A stretch of 64,000 nt of DNA. Source: JAKFWF01 sp963750535. Lineage in GTDB: Bacteria > Pseudomonadota > Alphaproteobacteria > Rhizobiales > Hyphomicrobiaceae. Below the pieces are notes generated by a model that had not been told where the DNA came from, searched no databases, and saw only the letters and a list, made by a program, of their open reading frames with translations. Shown piece by piece: positions 9,801 to 20,211 of the stretch (positions are counted from its first letter, which is position 1; each line of letters begins with the position of its first letter). The position numbers and the translations under genes are program-made. Where the stretch lies: the NCBI GenBank assembly GCA_963750535.1, contig CAVVRF010000047.1, positions 62,001 to 126,000 of the forward strand, read 5' to 3'.

Positions 9801-10899
9801 ACCGCACGCTGCAGCTATGGCGCTCGTCGGGGCTCGATCCCAAGCTCGAGACCCAGGTGCGTGGGCTCAGGCTCAAGGCCGCCGAAGTTGATGATGGGCA
9901 AGGCGATTGCCTCGGGCGAGGCGATGCAGCTCGGCGACCTCAGCGGCGGGCCCGACAATCCGCTGCGCCGGCTGGCGATATCCGCCGGATTCAAGTCGGT
10001 CCTGTTCGTGCCGCTGATCCGCGCCGAGCGGGCGTTTGGCGTGCTCATCCTGCAGCGCAAGCGACCGGAGCCGTACGATGCCGCAACCGTGTCGCTGCTG
10101 ACGACGTTTGCCAGCCAGTCGACGCTGGCGATCCAGAATGCGCGGCTGTTCCGGGAGATCGAGGAGAAGGGGAAGCAGCTCGCGATCGCCAGCCGCCACA
10201 AGTCGCAGTTCCTTGCCAACATGAGCCACGAGCTGCGGACGCCGCTCAATGCCGTCCTCGGCTATACCGAGCTGATCCAGGATGGCGTCTACGGCGCCAT
10301 GCCGGAGAAAGTGACCGCGGTGCTCGACCGCGTGCAGGCGAATGGCCGCCATCTGCTTGGCCTGATCAACGACGTGCTCGATCTGTCGAAGATCGAGGCC
10401 GGGCAACTGCAACTTGGTATCGGGGAGTATTCGATGCGCGACGTGGTCCATACCGTCGTGGCGGCGACGGAACCTCTGGCCGCCAGCAAGAAACTGCCGA
10501 TCAAGATCGATCTTGCCGAGCGGCTGCCGGCGGCGCGCGGCGACGAGCGGCGCATCTCGCAAGTGCTGCTCAATCTGCTGGGCAACGCCATCAAGTTCAC
10601 CGAGGAGGGCGAGATCCGGATCGCCGCCGCCGTGAATGCCGACCATTTCGTGGTATCGGTGAGCGACACCGGACCCGGCATACCCGTGCCCGAGCAGGAA
10701 AAGATTTTCGAGGAGTTTCACCAGGTCGACAGCTCGAACACGAAGGTCAAGGGCGGAACCGGACTGGGCCTCGCCATCTCGCGGCGTATCATCGAATTGC
10801 ATGGCGGCCAGATCACGGTTGACTTCAGACCTCGGACGCGGCTCGACATTTACGATCAAACTGCCGGTGGAGGCCGTACAGCAGGCGGGGGTGTCATGA
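6837..10899 (+). CDS. Cache-HAMP-GAF(x4) sensor histidine kinase (several single-base frameshifts)
   Basis: Joining three open frames gives about 1350 residues. In order: cytoplasmic N-terminus, TM1 (about 30-48), a double-Cache periplasmic sensor (about 50-300), TM2 (about 307-330), HAMP (about 330-380) and a coiled coil. Four GAF domains follow (about 420-1100), joined by the repeated linker QQTATAEILRVIS. The kinase core has H-box FLANMSHELRTPLNAV with His near residue 1128, N-box NLLGNAIKFTEEG, G1 DTGPGIP and G2 GTGLGLAI. Shifts near 8168, 8230, 9887 and 10825 each move between frames that continue the same domain. Undoing the last one ends the protein at the TGA at 10899, which overlaps the receiver gene. 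It should autophosphorylate and feed the two receiver proteins downstream. Confidence 0.8.
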
Positions 10900-11270
10900 C
10901 GAAACTCATACTCATCGTCGAGGACCAGGAGGACAATCGAGCAATCCTGCGCGACCTGCTGACCTCGGCGGGCTACACCTACATCGAGGCGGTGAACGGC
11001 AGCGACGGCGTCGAGGCCGCCCGGCGGCAGCGGCCGGACCTGATCCTGATGGACATTCAGCTGCCCGTGCTCGACGGCTACCAGGCGACGAGGCAGATCA
11101 AGGCCGACCCGCAGTTGCGCGCGATACCGGTCATCGCGGTGACGTCCTACGCGCTCAGCGGCGATGAATTGAAGGCGCTGGCCGCCGGCTGCGACGCATA
11201 TGTGACGAAGCCCTACAGCCCGCGCCAGCTCCTGGCCATCGTTCGCTCTTTCCTGGCCGATGGAGCCTGA
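10896..11270 (+). CDS. CheY-like single-domain response regulator
   Basis: A 124-residue stand-alone receiver starting MTKLILIVEDQEDNRAILRD. Acidic pocket residues are Glu-Asp in VEDQED, the phospho-acceptor Asp lies in LILMDIQLPVLDG (near residue 54), the conserved Thr/Ser is in AVTSYA and the Lys in TKPYSP. It has no output domain. The start overlaps the restored stop of the kinase (ATGA); the open frame appears fused to the kinase only because of the frameshift near 10825. It probably takes phosphate from that kinase, perhaps as an intermediate to the receiver-cyclase next door. Confidence 0.88.
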   Translation: MTKLILIVEDQEDNRAILRDLLTSAGYTYIEAVNGSDGVEAARRQRPDLILMDIQLPVLDGYQATRQIKADPQLRAIPVIAVTSYALSGDELKALAAGCDAYVTKPYSPRQLLAIVRSFLADGA

Positions 11271-11272
11271 CG

Positions 11273-12477
11273 ATGCGCGACAAGCCGCTGATTCTCGTCG
11301 TCGATGACGTCGAGGCCAATGTCGACATCCTGGCGACACGCCTCGATGCGCTGGGCTATGCGATCATAACGGCGCGCGACGGGGAGGAGGCGATCGAGCG
11401 GGCACGGGCCGATCTGCCGGACCTCATTCTGCTCGACATCATGATGCCGAAGCTCGACGGGCTCGAGGTCACGCGTCGGCTGAAGTCGGATAGCTCGCTG
11501 CCGTTCATGCCGATCATCCTGGTGACCGCCAAGTCCGATATCCGCGACGTGGTGGCCGGGCTCGACGCCGGCGGCGACGAGTACTTGACGAAGCCGGTTG
11601 ATCACGCCGCACTTGCGGCCCGCGTCCGGTCGATCCTGCGGATCAAGCGGTTCCACGACCAGGCGCAGGAGCAGGCGCGGCAACTCGAAAGCCAGGCCAC
11701 CGAGCTTGCCCGACTGAACGCCACACTCGAGAGTCGGTGCAGGCGCAGGTCGCCGAGCTCGAGCGCCTGCATCGGCTCAAACGCTTCCTGCCGCAGCAGG
11801 TGGCGGAGGTGGTCATTTCATCGGAGCGCGAAAAGCTGCTGACCAGTCACCGCCGCGAGATAACGGTGGTGTTCTGCGACCTGCGCGGATTCACCGCCTT
11901 CGCCGAGATCGCCGAGCCGGAGGAGGTCATGGGCGTCCTTGGTGCCTACCATGCCGCCGCCGGCGCGCTGATCGAACGGTACGAGGCGACGCTCGAGCGC
12001 TTCACCGGCGACGGACTGATGCTGTTCTTCAACGATCCGCTGCCCTGCGAGGATCCGGCGGCGAGGGCGGTGCGGCTGGCAATCGAGCTGCGTGCCGCGG
12101 TGACGCAGCTGAGCGAGCAATGGCGGCGGCAAGGTCATCAGCTCGGTCTCGGTATCGGCATCGCGCTCGGCTTTGCGACGCTCGGGCAAGTCGGCTTCGA
12201 GGGCCGGGGCGATTACGCGGCGATCGGAACGGTGGTCAACCAGGCTTCGCGCCTGTGCGACCAGGCCAAGGCCGGCGAGATTCTCGTCTCGCAGCGCGTC
12301 TGGCTCGCAGTTGGCGCGCTCGCCGAAACAGAGCCGCTTGGCGAGCTGACGCTGAAGGGACTGCGCCAGTCGATCGAGACCCATCGCGTCATCGGCCTGG
12401 CGCCTGATGCGACGCCCGCCGGCATCGTGGCTGGCAACGAAGTGCGCGCCGCGCATGCGACAGATCCGGGCGCATGA
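11273..12477 (+). CDS. Response regulator fused to class III adenylate/guanylate cyclase (frameshift near 11737)
   Basis: The N-terminal frame is a receiver (LILVVDDVEANVDILATRLD; Asp in LILLDIMMPKLDG; Lys in LTKPVD) followed by a coiled coil. The other frame resumes at RVQAQVAELERLHRLKRFLP and holds a class III cyclase domain with metal-binding VVFCDLRGFTAFAE and LERFTGDGLMLFFND, then GRGDYAAIGTVVNQASRLCD. One missing G in a G run near 11737 explains the break; the joined protein is about 401 residues. Phosphorylation by the upstream kinase would control cyclic nucleotide production. A Crp-type regulator with cAMP-binding residues at the head of the locus makes cAMP the likely product. Two bases separate it from the previous stop. 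Confidence 0.83.
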
Positions 12478-12498
12478 ACGCCGACGCCTGCAATTCCG

Positions 12499-12522
12499 CA
12501 CGCACCTCGATCGATGTGCGTG
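12499..12522. terminator. Possible bidirectional terminator hairpin
   Basis: CACGCAC (12499-12505) and GTGCGTG (12516-12522) form a 7-bp stem with a 10-base loop, sitting between the convergent cyclase and ccmI genes. There is no T run on either side, so this is a weak call based mainly on position. Confidence 0.3.
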
Positions 12523-12537
12523 AGCCGCTTGCGGCAG

Positions 12538-13866
12538 CTATCGCGCGATGCCGATCCCGGCGGCGGCAGCGGTGATGCGGGCTTGCTCCTCTGGCGCATC
12601 CTTGAATACCGCCAGCGCTCCGGCCAAAGCAGCCTTGGCGGCCTCGGTCTCGCCCAGCACGGTTCGCGAGCGCATCAGCTGGATCCAGCCGTCGGCGTCG
12701 CGGGGAGACTTCTCGAGGCGCGCGGCGAGGCCATCGACCATGCCGCGAATCATTGCCGAACGTTGCGCCGGGTCCATCTGATCGGCGGCGGCCATCTCCT
12801 GCGCCGACGGGCCGCGCTGGCTCGGGTGGGGTGCCGCAGGCGGTGGCTCGCCCCTCTCCTTCAGCGCTTGCAGGATGCCGCCGGAGCGGCTGTCGGGAGC
12901 CGCCGGCAGTCTCGTGCTCACGTCGACACCGAGTTGTGCGGCAAGCTCGACGATCTGTCCGCGCAGGTCCGGGCCCCAGGCGCCGTCGGCTTCGCCATCG
13001 CCAAGCAGGGCGATCCAGCTCTCGAGAGCGTCGCGCCCATTGCCGGACTGCTGTTGCGCCAGCCCTCTGAAGTAGCGGGCACGCGGTTCGCTGGCGTCGA
13101 GGGCCAGCGCCCGATCGAAGATCGCTTTGGCCTGGGCTCCGACCTCGCCGTCGGCGACGCGCACCAGCGCCTCGCCATACGAGGCCAGCAGCGTCGCATT
13201 GTCCGGCTGCAGCTCGGTCGCCTTGCGGTAGGCCTCGGCGCCTTCCGGATAGTGACCGATCGAAATGTGCGACCAGCCCAGCATGCGCCAGGTCTCGACA
13301 TCTCCGGGCTGCTTCTTCAGGCGCTGGACCAGTCGCTCGATCATCTCGTCGACCGAGCCGAGCGCCTGGTTGCTGCCGGCAGGGGTTGCCGCCGATACCT
13401 GGGTGGGCTGAGCCGCCGGCAATGCAGCAGCGCCGGCCGCGGCTGCGCGGAACGTCGGCTCCTGGCTGTCGCCGCCGCGCACGAGCTGTGTCGCCGCGCG
13501 ACTAGCGGAAGGCAGCTCGGGGCGGCCGACGTTAGCGTAAAGCAGCATGCTGCCGATCGCTATGACGCCGGTCACGGCGACCGTCGTCAGATGCCGCGCG
13601 GCCAGCGATAGCGGCCTGCCGACGTCCGCCTTGCTTGACGCCGCATTGAGCAGCCTTCGCTTGATCTCCACCCCGGCAGCCATGGCTTGCGCGGCATCGA
13701 TTGCGCCGTCGGACTGCTCTCGCTCGAGCTCGCCCAGCTGGTCACGATAGATTTCGAGCTCACTTGCGGCGACTTCGTGCCGGGTACCGCGATCGCGAAG
13801 CAGCGGAGCAGACAGCCAGACCGCGGTGGCAGCGGTCATCAGCATTAGGATGGTCCACAGCAGCAT
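12538..13866 (-). CDS. ccmI: Cytochrome c maturation protein CcmI (CycH-like)
   Basis: 442 residues from ATG 13866 (MLLWTILMLMTAATAVWLSA). TM1 is at 1-20, followed by a cytoplasmic leucine-zipper-like loop (IYRDQLGELEREQSDGAI), TM2 near 98-118 and a periplasmic TPR region (about 190-330; YPEGAEAYRKATELQPDN). CcmI chaperones apocytochrome c to the CcmF/CcmH haem-ligation complex. It is the last gene of a leftward operon after ccmF, ccmG and ccmH, four bases from ccmH. The open frame extends upstream to 13974, but those residues lie in ccmH and the internal ATG fits the family start. Confidence 0.88.
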   Translation of the reverse strand: MLLWTILMLMTAATAVWLSAPLLRDRGTRHEVAASELEIYRDQLGELEREQSDGAIDAAQAMAAGVEIKRRLLNAASSKADVGRPLSLAARHLTTVAVTGVIAIGSMLLYANVGRPELPSASRAATQLVRGGDSQEPTFRAAAAGAAALPAAQPTQVSAATPAGSNQALGSVDEMIERLVQRLKKQPGDVETWRMLGWSHISIGHYPEGAEAYRKATELQPDNATLLASYGEALVRVADGEVGAQAKAIFDRALALDASEPRARYFRGLAQQQSGNGRDALESWIALLGDGEADGAWGPDLRGQIVELAAQLGVDVSTRLPAAPDSRSGGILQALKERGEPPPAAPHPSQRGPSAQEMAAADQMDPAQRSAMIRGMVDGLAARLEKSPRDADGWIQLMRSRTVLGETEAAKAALAGALAVFKDAPEEQARITAAAAGIGIAR

Positions 13867-13870
13867 GTGT

Positions 13871-14389
13871 CTACCTCCGGGCCTCGGGTGCCGCTTGAAT
13901 TGGCCGCCAGGCGCCATCGCGGAGCAGCAGCGCGACACGCTTCTCGTCATCACCTGACAACTCGGCTGCCGCATCAGGCACCGGTGCCCGCGCGTGGGCC
14001 CGCAAGGTGCGCAACAGCGTCAGCATCGCCAGGACGATCAGCGCTGCGGGGCCAAACCACAGCAGCAGCGTGTTGATCTGGAACGGGGGCTTCAGCAGCA
14101 CGAAATTGCCGTAGCGCGCGACGATGAAGTCGATTGCCTGGCTGTCGCTGTCGCCGGCGGTCAGGCGCTCGCGCACGAGCAGGCGCAGATCCTTCGCCAG
14201 CGGCGCGTTCGAGTTGTCGATCGACTGGTTCTGGCACACGACGCAGCGCAGGGTCTGGCCGATCTCGCGGGCGCGAGCCTCGAGCGTCGGGTCCTTCAGC
14301 ATTTCGTCCGGCGCGACCGCGCCGGCGCCGGACAGCAACGCCGCCTGCATGATCGCGCACGAAAACAGCACTCGGAATGGTTTCATCAT
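13871..14389 (-). CDS. ccmH: Cytochrome c maturation protein CcmH (thiol oxidoreductase subunit)
   Basis: 172 residues: a signal segment (MMKPFRVLFSCAIMQAALLS), the family motif LRCVVCQNQSIDNSNAPLAK with the CxxC redox pair, then VARYGNFVLLKPPF and one C-terminal membrane helix (LLLWFGPAALIVLAML). CcmH reduces or holds apocytochrome cysteines during haem attachment in the periplasm. The start at 14389 overlaps the ccmG stop by four bases. The longer open frame to 14704 is inside ccmG and is rejected. It lacks the TPR fusion seen in enterobacterial CcmH, consistent with a separate ccmI. Confidence 0.92.
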   Translation of the reverse strand: MMKPFRVLFSCAIMQAALLSGAGAVAPDEMLKDPTLEARAREIGQTLRCVVCQNQSIDNSNAPLAKDLRLLVRERLTAGDSDSQAIDFIVARYGNFVLLKPPFQINTLLLWFGPAALIVLAMLTLLRTLRAHARAPVPDAAAELSGDDEKRVALLLRDGAWRPIQAAPEARR

Positions 14390-14934
14390 CGTTCGCCCCC
14401 AAGGGAAGCCAGAAGCGGCTCGAAGGTTTGCTGCCACACGTCCTCGGTGATCGGTCCGGCGTGGCGATAGCGGATACGGCCCGTGCGATCGATCACGAAA
14501 GTTTCGGGCACGCCGGTGACACCAAGATCGATGCCGAGGCGCCCGCTGCTGTCGTCGCCGACCTTCAGGTACGGATCGCGGTGGGTCTTGAGCCACTTCA
14601 GGCCCTCGCCCGGTTTGTCCTTCCAGTTGATGCCATAGAGCGGGATCGTGCCCTGCCGGGCGATACGCAGGAGCGTCGGATGCTCGACGCGGCAGCCCGC
14701 GCACCAGGAGGCGAAGACGTTCAGCAGCGCGACCTTGCCGGAGAGATCCTCGGTGCCGAGGCCCTGCCCCGCGCCATCGAGCGGCGATAGCGCAAAACGC
14801 GGCGCCGGCCGGTCGATCAGCGTCGAAGGCATTCTGCGCGGATCGTTGGTCAGCGCGAAGCCGAGGCCAGATGCGATTGCGACAAAAATCGCGAGCGGCA
14901 GCAGGCGGGTCAGTGCGGCGGTCGGTCGGGGCAT
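14386..14934 (-). CDS. ccmG: Thiol:disulfide interchange protein CcmG/DsbE
   Basis: 182 residues with an N-terminal anchor (LLPLAIFVAIASGLGFAL) and a thioredoxin fold. The active site is VFASWCAGCRVEHP (near residue 75) and the cis-proline loop is GVTGVPETFVIDRTG. CcmG keeps the CxxCH cysteines of apocytochromes reduced in the periplasm. It lies 13 bases after ccmF. Having ccmG between ccmF and ccmH is the gammaproteobacterial order; in alphaproteobacteria ccmG usually lies with ccmABCD. Confidence 0.93.
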   Translation of the reverse strand: MPRPTAALTRLLPLAIFVAIASGLGFALTNDPRRMPSTLIDRPAPRFALSPLDGAGQGLGTEDLSGKVALLNVFASWCAGCRVEHPTLLRIARQGTIPLYGINWKDKPGEGLKWLKTHRDPYLKVGDDSSGRLGIDLGVTGVPETFVIDRTGRIRYRHAGPITEDVWQQTFEPLLASLGGER

Positions 14935-14947
14935 GCGATGGCCACTC

Positions 14948-16960
14948 CTATTCCGCTGGCACGATGTGCGCGGGCGAGGAAATCATCGCCGGCTTGCGCG
15001 CCGATTGCGGCGAGCCGACGCGCAATCGCCGGTCGGCCAGCGAAACGAAGCCGCCAAGCGCCATGATCAGGAAGCCGAGCCAGATCCACGGCACCAGCGG
15101 ATGATAATAGAAGCGCACCGGGAACGAGCCGTCGCCCGCCGGCTCGCCGATGGTGATGTAAATGTTCGAGATCATGTTCGTGCGGATTCCGGCCAAGGTC
15201 GTCATCTGCTCGCGCACCGGGTAGAAGCGGCGCTCGCTCACCAGCGTCGTCAAGGAGCGGCCACGCAGCGAAACGTCGAATGTCGCCTGCTGCGATTCGT
15301 AGTTGGGCCCGGCCACCACCTGGACGTCGCGGAAGCGGACATCATAGCCGGCGTGCTCGAAGGTCGTCCCCGGCTGCAGCTGCCGGACGGCTTCCGTCGC
15401 CCACGCCGACATGCCGGTGACGCCGGCAACGGTCACTCCCATGCCGGCATGGGCGAGGACGAGACCGTAGAATGCCAATGGCGTGGTGCGGGCCAGGCGG
15501 ACCGTCGTCTCGTAGGGCGACAGGCCGAGGCGGACGCGATAGGCGAGCATCGCCAGCGAGCCGCCGATCAGCCACGTCGCGAGCCCCATTCCGATCGCCG
15601 GGGCAACGACGGCGAGCAGGCCGCGTCCGAGCGAGAGCAGGCCGACCAGTGCAATGATGGCGACCACCGCGAGCGCAGGGAGCTTGAGGCGTGACAGCGC
15701 CTCGCGAATATCGCTTCGCTTCCACTTGAGCATCGGGCCGATCGCCATCGCGACCAGCAGCGGCACCATGATCGGCACGAACGTGAGATTGAAGTACGGC
15801 GGTCCGACCGAGATCTTGTCGCTGGTCATCAGGTCGATCGCGAGCGGATAGAACGTGCCGAGGAACACGGTTCCGGCGGCGGCCAGCAGCAGCATGTTGT
15901 TGAGGGTCAGCGCCCCTTCGCGGCTGACCGGCGCGAACGGGGCGGCATGGCGCAGCACCGGCATGCGGACGGCGTAGAGCGCCAGCGCGCCGCCGGTCGC
16001 GGCGATCAGCAGCAACAGGATGAACACGCCGCGGGCGGGATCGGTCGCGAAGGCGTGCACGCTCGTGAGCACGCCGGAACGGACCAGGAAGGTGCCGACG
16101 AGGCTGAGCGAGAAGGTGAGAATACCGAGCAGGATGGTCCAGCTGACGAGTGCGTTCCGGCGCTCGACCACCAGCGCCGAATGCAGCAGCGCGGTTCCGG
16201 CGAGCCAGGGCATGAAGGATGCATTCTCGACCGGATCCCAGAACCACCAGCCGCCCCAGCCGAGCGTGTAGTAGGCCCAGAAGCTGCCGAGCATGATGCC
16301 GATGGTCAGAAAGCACCATGCCGCCAGCACCCAGGGGCGTACCCAGCGGGCCCAGGCGGCGTCGACCTTGCCCTCGATGAGAGCGGCCACCGAGAATGAG
16401 AACGCCATCGAGAACCCGACGTAGCCGAGATAGAGAAACGGCGGGTGGAAGGCGAGACCGGGGTCCTGCAGGATCGGGTTGATGCCGTTGCCGTCGAGAG
16501 GAGCTGGGTCGAGGCGCTCGAACGGGTTCGAGGTGAACGCGATGAAGGCGAGGAAGCCGAAGCCGATCATGCCTTGCACGGCAAGCGCGTCGGCCTTGAG
16601 AGCCGCCGGCAGGTTGCGGCCATAGACCGCCAGCGCCGCTCCGAACAGCGCCAGGATCAGCACCCAGAGCAGCATCGAGCCTTCGTGGTTCGCCCATACG
16701 CCGGAGACTTTGTAGAGGAGGGGCTTCGCCGTGTGCGAGTTGGCGGCCACGATGCCGACCGAGAAATCCGACGTGACGAAGGCCCAGACCAGCGCTGCGA
16801 ATGCGGCGACGACGCAGGCGGCTTGTGCAAGCGCGGCCTGTCGCGCGTAATCCATCAGCGCAGGCTCGCGCCGCCGCGCGCCGATCAGCGGTACGATCGC
16901 CTGGGTCAGCGAGATCGCGAGGGCCAGCAGGAGGGCGAAGTGGCCGATTTCTGGAACCAT
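14948..16960 (-). CDS. ccmF: Haem lyase subunit CcmF
   Basis: 670 residues, full length for the family, almost entirely membrane helices. The WWD haem-handling motif reads WGGWWFWDPVENASFMPW (near residue 240). Conserved segments include ANSHTAKPLLYKVSGVWANH and NPILQDPGLAFHPPFLYLGY. CcmF with CcmH and CcmI transfers haem from CcmE to CxxCH motifs. No ccmE or ccmABCD is in this window, so haem delivery must come from elsewhere in the genome. It sits downstream of the ankyrin protein and, with the divergent multihaem genes, suggests a haem-ligation set attached to that locus. Confidence 0.95.
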   Translation of the reverse strand: MVPEIGHFALLLALAISLTQAIVPLIGARRREPALMDYARQAALAQAACVVAAFAALVWAFVTSDFSVGIVAANSHTAKPLLYKVSGVWANHEGSMLLWVLILALFGAALAVYGRNLPAALKADALAVQGMIGFGFLAFIAFTSNPFERLDPAPLDGNGINPILQDPGLAFHPPFLYLGYVGFSMAFSFSVAALIEGKVDAAWARWVRPWVLAAWCFLTIGIMLGSFWAYYTLGWGGWWFWDPVENASFMPWLAGTALLHSALVVERRNALVSWTILLGILTFSLSLVGTFLVRSGVLTSVHAFATDPARGVFILLLLIAATGGALALYAVRMPVLRHAAPFAPVSREGALTLNNMLLLAAAGTVFLGTFYPLAIDLMTSDKISVGPPYFNLTFVPIMVPLLVAMAIGPMLKWKRSDIREALSRLKLPALAVVAIIALVGLLSLGRGLLAVVAPAIGMGLATWLIGGSLAMLAYRVRLGLSPYETTVRLARTTPLAFYGLVLAHAGMGVTVAGVTGMSAWATEAVRQLQPGTTFEHAGYDVRFRDVQVVAGPNYESQQATFDVSLRGRSLTTLVSERRFYPVREQMTTLAGIRTNMISNIYITIGEPAGDGSFPVRFYYHPLVPWIWLGFLIMALGGFVSLADRRLRVGSPQSARKPAMISSPAHIVPAE

Positions 16961-17008
16961 GCGGATTGACCTCGAATGGATGGTGAGCGCTGGTGCGCCT
17001 GGAAAGCC

Positions 17009-18476
17009 CTATCTGAGAAGCTGCGCGAGCTCGGCATCGCCTGCCGATGTCGCAATCTCGCCTGCGGTCTCGCGCTTCTTGTTGCGCAAGCCTCGATCCG
17101 CGCCGCGCGCGATCAGCAGCTTGACGACATCGACCCGCCGCTCGCTCGTCGCGATCATCAGTGCGGTGTTGCCATTGTTGTTGCGCACATTCGGCCGGGC
17201 ACCCTTCTGAAGCAGGCTGTCGACGACGGCGGCAAGTCCGCGCCGGCTGGCGAGCATCAAGGGCGTGTTCCCGGCCGGTGTCGGACGATCTACGTCGGCG
17301 CCCCTGGCGATCAGCTCGAGCGCAAGGTCGCCATGGCCGTGCTCGAGGGCCGCTAGAAGCGGTGTCACACCCGTCGCGTCGGCGAGGGAGTGGCTCGCGC
17401 CGGCGGCGAGCAATGCGGACGTTGCCGGCTTGTTGTCTTGCCGCGCCGCGAGCAGCAATGCGGTGCGCTGGCGCTGATCGACGGCATCGATCTGCGCGCC
17501 GTGCTTTACCAGCAGCGACACCAGCGTTGCAGGACATGAAGCGGCGACCATCATCAGCAACGTGCTGCCATCCGGGCCGGCGAAGCGGCTGTCCGCGCTG
17601 GCGTCGAGCAGCGCCGCCATTGCCCGCTCGTGGCATCCGCGTGCCGCCAGCGCCGAAGCGGTCAGCCCTGCTGCATTCCGCCGACTGACGTCCGCGCCGG
17701 ACTTCGCGAGCAAGGCGACGACCGGCGCCCTCCCCTTGGCGGCAGCCAGCATCAGCGGCGTTTCGGCGGCACGATTGGCGGTATCGGCAGCGGCACCGGC
17801 GTCGAGCAAACGGCTGACGACGGTGAGGTGGCCGGCAGCCGCCGCAAGCGAGAGCGCGGTATTGCCGTCCTCGTCGGTGGCCGCAAGGTCCGTCGCTGCG
17901 GCGGCGAGCTTTTGCACGACCTCGGCTTGTCCCCGTGCCGCCGCGTCGAGCAGCGGTGGACGGCCGTTGCGGGCCGGGACCGTCGCCGACACGATGGCTG
18001 TGCTCGACCACGGCTTGGCGGCGGGCGCTTGCTCGCGAGCGGGTTTTGGCGCCGCATCCGCCAATTCGGCCAGCAGTCGTATCGAGTCGCCATGCCCGCG
18101 TGCCGCCGCCTTCTGCAACCAGACCCGCGCCGCCACCAGGTCGGGCTCGCCGCCCCGGCCGCTGACGAGCATTCGGGCCAGATTGTATTGCGCCTTGATA
18201 TGGTCATGTGCCGCCGCGGCCTTCATCCACCGCAATGCGGCGGCATCGTCCTGGGGCACGCCGCGACCCGAGCGATAGAGAGAGGCCAATTGATACTGGG
18301 CTTCGGCATTGCCACCGCGCGCGGCTTTCTCCAGGAGCGCGGCGGCGGTAGCAAAGGTGCCCTGCCGGACGGCGGTTTCGGCGTCGGGCGAGGGTGCCGC
18401 CTGTGCCGACGCGATTGATGGCAGCGCGATCGCGGCGCCGCCTGCGAGCGCCAGCGAGATGCCGATCCATATCGTG

Positions 18477-18490
<14 letters not shown>
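17009..18490 (-). CDS. Exported Sel1-repeat and ankyrin-repeat protein
   Basis: 493 residues from ATG 18490 (MARPSTIWIGISLALAGGAA), with a Sec signal ending ASAQAA near residue 30. Residues about 45-150 form two to three Sel1-like repeats (AQYQLASLYRSGRGVPQDDA). Residues about 185-490 form roughly ten ankyrin repeats (TPLMLAAAKGRAPVVALLAK; NTALMIATSERRVDVVKLLI). Both are protein-protein interaction solenoids, here probably periplasmic. No catalytic domain is seen. It overlaps the upstream oxidoreductase by 14 bases and lies 48 bases before ccmF, so it is in the electron-transfer operon and could scaffold the cytochromes. That role is inferred from position only. Confidence 0.82.
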
Positions 18491-19775
<1,285 letters not shown>

Positions 19776-20211
19776 TCGACCTTTCCGCGTGACTGGTGGC
19801 GCAACCGGTCAGTTCGCAAGCCGGTGCCGCACTTATGAGTGCGACCGCAGGCGCAGCCGGTGGAACCATGCTGCCCCTGTTCTTCGGCGACGAGCCGACG
19901 GTGTGTGCCGGTATCGTCTTGCGGAAACTGACGCGAAAGCTCGCGCCGCTCGGCTGATCCCTGTCCGTCGGATGCCTGCCTGAAACAAACAACGGCTGGA
20001 GCACTGGATTATTCCCCGCGTGCTCCGATCAAGATCGAGAAGCCCTGAATGTGGCCTTCGGATGATCCCGTGCGGACCCAGACAAAATTTCGCCCTAATC
20101 GGAACCGAGGAAGCCGCCTGTCCGTAGGAATGTCTGCCCCAAGATTTCTTGATCCGGCTGCGAATGCGATCGGTTGTTCGCATGCGAGCCCAAAGTCACG
20201 TGGGGAATGAC
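19776..20211. other. Divergent intergenic region of the electron-transfer locus
   Basis: These 436 bases separate the leftward oxidoreductase/ccm operon from the rightward cytochrome operon and should contain both promoters. Open frames here are short and without family resemblance. The one clear element is the perfect inverted repeat at 19828-19843. GGGGA six bases before ATG 20212 is the likely ribosome binding site of the first cytochrome gene. Confidence 0.5.
19828..19843. promoter_or_regulatory. Perfect 6-4-6 inverted repeat, candidate operator
   Basis: CGCACT-TATG-AGTGCG is a perfect palindrome 53-68 bases before the start of the oxidoreductase gene, inside the divergent promoter region. 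It does not match an FNR, FixK or CRP site. It could bind an unidentified regulator, or it may be chance. Confidence 0.35.

Noticed and set aside
15342..18011. 889-codon minus-strand open frame across ccmF and the ankyrin gene
   Set aside because: It is out of frame with both well-recognised proteins and is Arg-rich with no domain; a shadow frame.
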